From Ovis canadensis (Eukaryota > Chordata > Mammalia > Artiodactyla > Bovidae), in contig NC_091256.1 of assembly GCF_042477335.2 (NCBI RefSeq), positions 24,084,501-24,148,500 of the forward strand: a DNA stretch of 64,000 bases. Direction: 5' to 3'. The translations under genes were made by a program, and so were the position numbers. A model generated the notes under the pieces. It was not told where the DNA came from and ran no database searches. It worked only from the letters and a program-made list of their open reading frames with translations. Positions 55,703-64,000 of the stretch are shown piece after piece (within the stretch, counting starts at the first letter, position 1; each line of letters starts with the position of its first letter).

Positions 55703-55950
55703 CTGCTGCTGCTGCTAAGTCACTCTGTGCAACCCCATAGATGGCAGCCCACCAGGCTTCTCTGTTCCCGGGATTCTCCAGGCAAGAATACTGGAGTGGG
55801 TTGCCTTCCTTCTCCAATGCATGCATGCAGCTAAGTCGCTTCAGTTGTGTCTGACTCTGTGCGACCCCATGGACGGCAGCCCACTAGGCTCCTCTGTCCA
55901 CAGAATTCTCCAGACGAGAACACTGGAGTCGGTTGCCATTTCCTTCTCCA
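55703..55950 (-). mobile_element. BOV-A2 SINE with perfect 12-bp target-site duplication
   Basis: Antisense: GCT-type tail ('ctgctgctgctgctaagtca'), two units, ending 'gccatttccttctcca'. The 12-base repeat 'aagctcagcttg' at 55691-55702 and 55951-55962 is identical on both sides, pointing to a fairly young insertion. Confidence 0.94.
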
Positions 55951-55962
55951 AAGCTCAGCTTG

Positions 55963-58200
55963 AGTTGGTCAAATTTTTATCTTCTTACTAATACAAAAGA
56001 AAAACACAAAAAAACCCCAAATTCTCTTTAACCCAACATGAGTGCTTATTTTTCCTATAGGTAAGAACTCTGTCAGAGATAAAGTGACTCAACTAGAAGT
56101 TCTAAGAAAGGGTGCTGGACTTGCCCTTGGTATCAGTGGCCATAGTAAGATTTTACCTTATTAGGGGCAATGAATTCAATTCTAAGAATTTTGTTTGAAT
56201 AACCAAGATATGAGATTTTCATTGCCTCTGGTTAGCCTGCACAAGTTGGGACTAAACCTGGATTATATCATCCTGGGGGTCATCTCTGCTTAAGAATGAG
56301 ATAAGATAGGATGAGGGATAAAATAATACCCTAATAAAATCATTTGACCCCAGGATCAAATTTTATCTCAAATCAGACATACTCCTGGAATTTTCACTTA
56401 TGAAAATAAATACAATTCTTACTTTATTCAATTAATTTTGCTCTGGGGTTCTGCCATTTTAAAAAATGTTTTAAAGTACCCCATATACGAACTAGTGCTA
56501 TAAAAATGAATATAGCGTTCTTGCTTTGGAAAAGTAAGAAAGGCAGATTTTTAAACAAAGAAAAATGTAGTGCCTGCTAGAATAAAGGTTTTTCAAAAGT
56601 CTATGGGGAAAAATACAGCTTTTGTGGAAACCTACAGCAACTGGAAAGATTAATTATCAAGGAGAATAATTAATTGCTCTCAAAAGAATTGTCAGAAATT
56701 AATAGAATAAGTAAGTTGACAGGACCAGAAAAAATGTCCTGCAAAGCCTCAAAGTAGACTACAAAATCTGGAGAAATAGAAGAAAATGTAACAAACAAAC
56801 AAAAAGCTCAGTGATGTAATCCAGATCTTCCTCTTAAGCCCTCCTTACTCCCTCTGCTGCATTCTTACTTTAATGGAGTAATGCACTTTGCAGCACCTAC
56901 TCAAAATTTCCCTGAAGTCCATTCAGCATTCTCATTGGTTGCTCATGTTTCATAATGAGGCTCCAGAGCTCAGAGTCACAATGCACAGAAGTAAATGCTT
57001 GGTCTTTTATGAACAAGACAATCAAGTAAATCTTGTACATCTTTTTTTGAAATCTAAACAATCATAGTTCTTTATTAAGATGAAGCAAAATGTCAACTGT
57101 ACCTTCGAGACCCAGTTTTCTTCTTAAAAGGTACAACCGTGTAATTAATCACCTCGATCATCACGAATTGATAGTGTTACCACTTTCTTAAACATCTGAC
57201 TCTGCAGATGAAGTTTTTCCTTTATTAAAAGATTGAAGTAGCCTCTTGAAATAATTTTATCAGAACAGAAAATCCATTAAGTTGAAGTATGTGGTCCTCA
57301 AACTGTCTTGGCAATAAGCAATATTCAAGGCGTTCTTTTAAGAAACAATCCTCTCAAGATAAATAGAGACTTCTTTAAAAAAAAAATGGTGACAATGATA
57401 GTTGCTATCAGAGTACTTTTATCCTAGTATTAAAAGATAATGAAAGTAGACAGTGGTGGGTAGACTGATATTCATCTGTGCCCTTAAAAGAGGACATGTG
57501 ATATTTTTTTTTATCGACGAACAAAGTATATAGTAGAGACTATTGAATTCCACTTTTATAATATGAAATGAACTTGAATATAAGAGTTTAAATGAAAATG
57601 CTGAAAAATGAATAACCTATATTTTTGATAACATTGAGACAACAGAACAAAAGACAGAAAGCTAGAGTGAGAAAAAAAAATAGATGAATAGAAGAACTTA
57701 TTTCCTAAGAACCTTAGCCAGGACATAAATCAATTGAAATACTGAAGTGTCTAATATGAATAAATAGGACCCTAACATTAAAGATGATGAGGTGATTCAG
57801 AGAGGTAACAGTTATCAATAGTTTTCATTAGGATATGAATTTTACTGAGAAAATATGAGTTCAGAGAGGATCAGATTACTTTTCAAAAAGCTTCAAATCA
57901 ACTAATAACTCAGTAAAAGAAGTAGGTGAAGATAAAAACTTGTATTTATAAGGGCTCTTTATTCTGAGGGATTCAAAATGCTTTATATACTGCTGCTCCT
58001 CTCCTTAGGTTTTAAGGTGCTTACTTTTAGAGGTATATTAGTACTTCCCAAGTATTTGAGAACATGTCACTTATTAGTACCCTGTACACTGAGCAACCGA
58101 GATTGTCCGAAGTGAGTAACTGACATAAGTGACACAGTAATCAGGGAGACAAGTGACACTTGTAAACATTAGAATTACTGAGAGCATATCTGTCTAATAC
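55963..58200. other. AT-rich DNA, nothing recognised
   Basis: More than 2 kb without a recognisable element or coding segment. Confidence 0.5.
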
Positions 58201-58420
58201 AATAGATAAATCTTGTTGCTCACCTACTGCATTCTAAGATAGTTTCATATTTTAACTCTTGAGTCCTCATGATAATATGAGATGGCTATTTTTGTTACTG
58301 TTATTTCACATGAGGAAAATGATGTGCAGATAGAAAGTCTAGCAACTTTCCCAAGTCATAGTACCTGAGAAAGGCAGAATCTGAACTGAATGCCCAGATT
58401 TCATGTTCATAATAATGATG
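58201..58420 (+). mobile_element. MIR SINE
   Basis: 'tcctcatgataatatgagat', 'atttcacatgaggaaaatga', 'agcaactttcccaagtcata' and 'aggcagaatctgaactgaat' follow the core and 3' part of MIR in sense, with heavy divergence. Confidence 0.7.
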
Positions 58421-58507
58421 ACTCTCTGCCTCTTTATGTGTTCTAGACTTGGTTAAACAAGGGCATTCAAGACAAGGACAGAAAAATGTGGATTCTCTAG
58501 CTCTTAT

Positions 58508-58640
58508 CTCTTTTATTTATTTTTGAATTTATTGTTTAAATGGAGAAAGAATGCTTTACAACCTTGTGTTGGCCTCGCCCATATAACAACACAGATCAGC
58601 CACAGTCCTACATATATCATTTCCCTCTTGGGCCTCCTTC
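58508..58640 (-). mobile_element. Cetartiodactyl L1 3' fragment, antisense
   Basis: 'gaatgctttacaaccttgtg', 'catataacaacacagatcag' and 'catttccctcttgggcctcc' match the antisense artiodactyl L1 3' untranslated region. Confidence 0.7.
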
Positions 58641-59350
58641 CTCTTATCTCTTTAGAAACTGAAAGGAAAATGTCTTCCATGACATCTTAAGAGTTCAGTG
58701 CAAAAGACATGCCCACTCCCAGATCAATCACTAGAAAATGTAAAGAGAATGATTAGGGATGACTTTACTCAACCCTAATTTATCCATGAATCATTTACTG
58801 AGTCGTGGCACCACGTCAGAGTATTAGACAAAATCCTATGTATTTTACCGGATTTCTTTTCTTTCTCTTGGTCAGCATTCTGCTCCTTTCTTGTCATTTC
58901 TTCACTTCCAGGTTATCAGCAAACATGGGGTCTGGCTTCCAGAGCAGCTGCTGAGGAGCCCCAGACAAAATGCAAAAACATGGAGGTTGTAACCCTTCAT
59001 TAGATAAACTTCAGTCAGTTAGAAATGAGGGAAGCTAAGGAGAGATGAGGAGATTAGGAGAGATCAGGCAGTCAAACCCCCCTCCTTCTCTCTTCATTGA
59101 ACTGCTTGGAGATTTCCCTTTGTCAAGGAATTGAAATGCAATCAAAGCACTTGCTGAACAACCACCTTATGGTTCCTCCGTAGCTTCCTGAAACATGGCC
59201 ATCACTATTGGCAAAATATTAAATAGCTTTTTATCTTTTGATCTTTTACTTGTCTCATTTCCTGTCTTGTCCTCATGCTTACATCCCTAATGAGCATCTC
59301 TCCAGTCAACACAGTTTAATGTTTATCTCAGGCTCTGCCTCTAGTGCCTG
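58641..59350. other. Unassigned DNA
   Basis: No repeat or gene recognised. Confidence 0.45.
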
Positions 59351-59415
59351 GTGCCTGGTGTGTTGCAGTCCATGGAGTTGCAAGGAATCGGACATGACAA
59401 TAACTGAATGACGAC
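59351..59415 (+). mobile_element. Short BovB/SINE 3' fragment
   Basis: 'cctggtgtgttgcagtccat' and 'caaggaatcggacatgacaa' are the 3' block shared by BovB and its derived SINEs. Too short to say which. Confidence 0.65.
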
Positions 59416-60377
59416 TACCAAGGAAAGAGAGGTGTTTGTTCAGTAGGCAGACAGAAGGCTACTCCATTGCTTTAAGTCAGTAATTGACAGAGCCACTTCA
59501 AGCTTTGGTTTGTCAAGCTCCATATTCTGTATTCCTAAATACTTAACACAATTGTATTAACAAAGTTACATATGTAGGCCTTGAAGTTGTTACAGAAATT
59601 CCGGGTATAATTGCAGGACCAGATATTAGGTTTTCTCTGGCTTCATTTTATGTTCAGAAGGGGGGGAAAAAAAGGTATATTCTAGGAACCAGTAACCTTT
59701 CCCCATGAGACCTTACCTGCCAACCCTGGTAATTATCCCCAGCCTGAGAGTTTGATGGACACTTGTCTTTCCCTCCTTAGTAGCTATAATTAATGTTCTG
59801 TGCTACACAGCAATCTCCTGGGATGAAAATCATCTCGATGGTGATGCTTTATCTCTCCAGTTCACCAGGTGTGCTCTCACAGAGAGTGAAAAATTGAATT
59901 ATTTAAAAAGCCTGCACCTTAATTTATAGTCTGAAATAATATTATCAACCAGTCTACTCATATGCAATAACAATTAGAAATAATAACAGTGACAGAATGA
60001 TAACTCTAACCTCTTTGATTTTGGACCTGTGATTGTATGTCATTATTTCTATCAATCACCAGTTAATAGTCTCAGAACTATCATTAATTACATTATTTTG
60101 TACTGTCCCTGTGATGGTCAAACTGTAAAGGCATGGGATAGTCAAGTGACTATGGGTGGGGTTCTCAGCATCAGAGGTGATACTAGTGTTTCTCAGGTTG
60201 CCTTTTTATCAGAAGCAGTACCTGTCTGTACCTAAAGGTGAAGAGAATTCTGCATTGGTTTGTAGCCAGTGGAATAGAAGAGTTGAATGGGGAGCTGTAG
60301 AGGCCAGTGGGGCGTGACAGGCTGGGCTGATTTGCAACTGATTTGCAGTTGTAACTGGGGTGAGTTTCACCACTTTC
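59416..60377. other. Unassigned DNA
   Basis: A 68-codon frame at 60029-60235 shows no domain. No repeat recognised. Confidence 0.45.
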
Positions 60378-60388
60378 CAATATTCCCT

Positions 60389-60664
60389 GCTGCTGCTACT
60401 GCTGCTAAGTCGCTTCAGTCGTGTCCAACTCTGTGCGACCCCATAGACTGCAGCCCACCAGGCTCCCCCATCCCTGGGATTCTCCAGGCAAGAACACTGG
60501 AGTGGGTTGCCATTTCCTTCTCCAGTGCATGAAAGTGAAAAGTGGAAGTGAAGTCACTCAGTCGTGTCTGACTCTTTGCAACTCCACTGCAGCCTACCAG
60601 GCTCCTCCATCCATGGGATTTTCTAGGCAAGAGTACTGGAGTGCGGTGCCATCATGTTCTCTGA
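60389..60664 (-). mobile_element. BOV-A2 SINE with perfect 11-bp target-site duplication
   Basis: Antisense: GCT tail ('gctgctgctactgctgctaa'), two units, ending 'agtgcggtgccatcatg'. The repeat 'caatattccct' is identical at 60378-60388 and 60665-60675. Confidence 0.94.
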
Positions 60665-60778
60665 CAATATTCCCTAACCATAACTAATCCAGGGACTTCT
60701 GGGGAACTTTCCTCACCATACGCCCACAACATCTTAGAGACTCATGGAACATGTTTCTGAGGCTGTAGGAGCACTGAA

Positions 60779-61045
60779 CGGAGAAGGCAATGGCACCCCA
60801 CTCAGGCACTCTTGCCTGGAATATCCCATGGACGGAGGAGCCTGGTAGGCTGCAGACCACGGGGTTGCTAACAGTCGGACAAGACTGAGCGACTTCACTT
60901 TCACTTTTCACTTTCATGCATTGGAGAAGGAAATGGCAACCCGCTCCAGTGTTCTTGCCTGGAGAATCCCAGGGATGGGGGAGCCTGGTGGGCTGCCATC
61001 TATGGGGTCACACAGAGTCGGACACGACTGAAGCGACTTAGCAGT

Positions 61046-61077
<32 letters not shown>
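60779..61077 (+). mobile_element. BOV-A2 SINE with long (AGC)n tail
   Basis: Two units ending 'gaagcgacttagcagtagcag' and then about 11 AGC units (61044-61076). Imperfect flanking repeat 'ggagcactgaa' / 'ggaccactgaa' near 60768-60778 and 61077-61087. Opposite in orientation to the BOV-A2 115 bases to its left. Confidence 0.93.
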
Positions 61078-61079
<2 letters not shown>

Positions 61080-61087
61080 CCACTGAA

Positions 61088-61296
61088 AGGGAATTTCCAC
61101 TTGGAGCAATTCACTTAATTTCAGCAAAGCCTCCTCCCTGAGCAGATTTCACTTGCAGCATCAGCCACTGTGATACTCAGGAAATAGTGTAAAAAAAATC
61201 TCATCAGATAATAATGAGAATAGTTAATGTCAATGTAAGTGCTCTGTGGAGGTAGTCACTTGAATGGGGATAGCAACTCTGCCAGCACTGGCTTGT
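61088..61296. other. Unassigned DNA
   Basis: No feature recognised. Confidence 0.4.
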
Positions 61297-61850
61297 CTCT
61301 ATTTTTTTTTTTTTAATTGAAGTATAGTTGATTTATAATGTGTTAGTTTCTGATGTGTAACAAAGTGATTCAATTATATATATATATATTTTTTTCATAT
61401 TCTTTTTTCTTTGTGATTTGTCACAAAGAAAAACTATGTTAACTATATATTAACTATAGTTCCCTGTGCTATACAATAGGACCTTGTTGATAGTCTGTTT
61501 TATATATAGTAGTGAGTATATGTTAATCCAAAATTTCTAATTTATCACCCCATCCCACCCCTTTTCCCTTTGGTAACTAAAAGTGTGTTTTCTGTTTTGT
61601 AAAGAAGGCAATTTGTATTATATTTTAGGTTCCACATGTAAATGATATCATATGCTACTTTTCTTTCTCTATCTGACTTACTTCACTTAGTATGATAATC
61701 TCTAGATCCATCCATGTTACTACAAATTGCATTATGACATTCTTTTTTATGTCTGAGTAATATCCCATTGTGTGTGTGTCTGTGTATATTACATTAGTTT
61801 TTTATCCATTCATCTGTTGATGGACATTTACATTATTTACATTGCTTTAG
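61297..61850 (-). mobile_element. Cetartiodactyl L1 3' fragment, antisense
   Basis: Poly(T), then 'aattgaagtatagttgattt', 'aacaaagtgattcaattata', 'acaataggaccttgttgata', 'ttcacttagtatgataatct' and 'catctgttgatggacattta'. Same family and orientation as 26868-27385. Contains a short (AT)n. Confidence 0.82.
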
Positions 61851-63100
61851 GTTCCGGATGTTGGTCCATATGATTCCAGGCCATACCTTAATCCTGATTT
61901 GAATACAGGGACACTGTTTATAGGTGTAAGAGTTCTGTTGTCCATTATTTTCCCTGTTAGTTTTCTCCAATCTTATCCACTAAGATTGCCCTGTTGTAGT
62001 TCCTTGCCTTAGGCCCCTGTTGGCTTTTGTATTGTCATATCTTACCTGTTTTCTTCTCCTCCTGCTTACATAAAATTTATTTGGTGTCTGAAGAGGGTGG
62101 GTCAGCTTGGATTTTCCAATAATCTCTGCAGTATTTTACTAAAGGTTTATGCACTACTCTTCTTTAAAGGAAGGTATTCTCTCAACCATATCTTGCTTTT
62201 GCAGAACAAAACAGAACAAAAATAACTTACACAATTTTCCTTTCTGATGTAGGATTTGAGGACCCATTTTGGAAATTCAAAGGAGAATATTTCCTTTTCT
62301 TTCTTATTATATTTCTACTTCAGCAAGGCTAACTATAAGTGAATACCAAAAGACTAAGATTAATATGTTAAGATTTTATCTTCGGAATGCCTAAGAGTGA
62401 CTACTCTCAAATATACATATTGTGTGGAGATAAAATTTGCAAATGATGTTCCTGTCAGAGCTGTCATAATGTGAGTGTTTAGGTTATGTCTTTGCATTTT
62501 CTTCCTCCTTTTCTCTTTACTCCTTTCCTTTATTTCCTTTATAATGAACTAGTAATATTCCTATATTCCCACAAATACCTCCTCACTCTAGCCTGATCAT
62601 CCAACTAACACTTGAGTCTTCTTATTATAACATGCATTATAAAATTATACATTCATTAACTGTACTGATGATTCTGATCAAAGTATCATGCTAACAGACA
62701 AAATGAGTGTTATTTGAGTATAGAGATACTAATGAGATCTTGAGTATTTTATTTAACGTTGGGTACCAGCTGAAGCACACAAACTTTATGTATATATATA
62801 TATTTTTTTTTCACTTAAATGTTGGAGCTGTACTACAAACCGAGGAATTTGTGATAAATGAAATTGTGCTTATTGCAATGGTGATTATTTTTGTCAATGT
62901 CTACTACATTGGATGATCCAGTGAACCTATCAACCAAGCATTGTCTCTTTTACTCAGTGCTTTGTCATGTGGCACATATTGATTGTCTTTTACAGTCATG
63001 ATTTGAAAGGAATTTTTAAAAGCTTGTTACATTGTTCAAATATTATTAATCTCAATCTCATCAAGTCTTAGTTGGGAGTCATAGCAGTTTAGGGGAAATG
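61851..63100. other. AT-rich DNA, nothing recognised
   Basis: (TA)n at 62790-62802. A 69-codon frame at 62707-62916 shows no domain. Confidence 0.45.
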
Positions 63101-63310
63101 GACTTCCCTGGTGGCTCAGATGGTAAAGCGTCTGCCTACAATGCGGGAGACCCGGGTTCAATCCCTGAGTTGGGAAGATCTCCTGGAGAAGGAAATGACA
63201 ACCCACTCCAGTATTCTTGCCTGGAAAATCCCATGAATCCCTGTTAGGCTATAGTCCATGGGGTCTCAAAGAATCAGACACAACTGAGCAACTTCACTTC
63301 ACTTCACTTG
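63101..63310 (+). mobile_element. Bov-tA SINE
   Basis: Head 'gacttccctggtggctcaga', box A-like 'tggtaaagcgtctgcc', box B 'gggttcaatccc', and a 3' part ending in four to five 'cttca' units. A well preserved member of the family. Confidence 0.93.
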
Positions 63311-64000
63311 TAGCTAGAAGAACCTGTTAAACACCCTGAGGATGTAGGCAGTGAAATCCAAAATAAGGGAACGTCCGTAGAGCAGTTTCTTCAAAGAAAA
63401 ATAAACATCTTTAAAAGATGAAGCTGTTAGAGATTGAGTTTTGAAGAAACATCAACAAATGCCATAAGGAGACCTTATTGTTTTAAACAAACAAAAAACT
63501 GAAAAAAGCACTTAATTAAAAATTAGGGATATATATTTATATTACCAAATTTATGAAGGGATTATTGTTAAATTTTGCTAGGTGCGAAAATAATACTGAT
63601 TTACATTTTAAAAAGTACCTGCTAGAAATGCACACTGAATGTTTATAGGTAAAATGGGATGGTATATGCAAGATATGTTTTTAAATACTTCAGGAAAAGA
63701 TGATGCATATAGATACAATAATCAATTGGATAAATACATAGATACTTATGTACATACGTACTTGGGTGCATAGTTGTATACATAGAAAAGAATGTCAAGT
63801 TGCTAAGTACCTCTAAATGTCATATAAAAATTGTGTTTCTAATAGCAAGTGGTCCCAAGATACATTCTTGTAGAAATGAAGTCTCATCGTGTTCTTTGAG
63901 ACTGTTATATTTATAACTACTGTTTCTAATTTAGGGTCATAGGTAAAAGATATTTAGCACAGAGAATATTCTTAGGATGATACATAGAATATAACTTATA
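63311..64000. other. AT-rich DNA, nothing recognised
   Basis: No gene or repeat recognised up to the window edge. Confidence 0.45.

Noticed and set aside
1..64000. A previously undescribed multi-gene system
   Set aside because: No non-repeat coding genes or conserved gene neighbourhood could be found; all readable proteins are retroelement or retroviral relics.

Overview
The window is mammalian, ruminant genomic DNA. It carries Bov-tA tRNA-Glu-derived SINEs, BOV-A2 SINEs, a CHR-type SINE, ruminant L1 3' ends and many BovB (RTE-clade) LINE copies. This combination points to a bovid (cattle, buffalo, sheep, goat or a relative); the species cannot be fixed by eye. I found no intact host protein gene, no exon I can recognise, no tRNA gene and no CRISPR array. 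All readable coding sequence is decayed retrotransposon or retroviral sequence. The window looks intergenic or deep intronic and is AT-rich.

Layout. 1-5.2 kb: three BovB copies nested in each other. 5.2-11.1 kb: quiet AT-rich DNA with L1 tails, an L2 fragment, BOV-A2 and Bov-tA SINEs and a Tigger-like DNA transposon. 11.1-15.0 kb: SINEs, a CHR SINE and an antisense endogenous-retrovirus pol relic. 15.0-18.2 kb: a retroviral LTR split by a BovB copy that is itself split by another. 18.2-22.8 kb: AT-rich DNA, an old L1 split by an ERVL-like LTR, and a (TA)n tract. 22.8-25.2 kb: an old antisense L1 holding a SINE that holds a BovB. 25.2-34.5 kb: antisense L1 3' ends, a CR1/L2-type LINE relic, a sense L1 tail, a BovB copy and a GC-richer block. 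34.5-41.3 kb: a BovB fragment, then a nearly full-length BovB inserted in an old L1. 41.3-46.3 kb: a solo LTR candidate, SINEs and microsatellites. 46.3-48.8 kb: a 5'-inverted BovB with a perfect 11-bp target-site duplication. 49.05-49.5 kb: a 5S rRNA-like pseudogene directly followed by two Bov-tA SINEs. 51.4-54.8 kb: a dense pile of BovB, L1, Bov-tA and BOV-A2. 55-64 kb: SINEs, MIR and L1 fragments in otherwise featureless DNA.

How the parts relate. BovB sequence adds up to about 17.6 kb, roughly 27% of the window. The encoded machinery is an APE-type endonuclease, then a reverse transcriptase with a YADD motif, then a C-terminal region, read from one ORF. BovB 3' ends carry short TGAAC-type pentamer tails, and the BOV-A/Bov-tA SINEs share BovB-like 3' sequence, consistent with mobilisation by BovB enzymes (known biology). 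The nesting gives a relative insertion order. I see no previously undescribed biological system. The most interesting signals are recurrent BovB 5' inversions (twin-priming style), the multi-level nests and the 5S rRNA-like copy. Coordinates of element boundaries are by eye and generally good to a few bases, or to tens of bases where copies are old.
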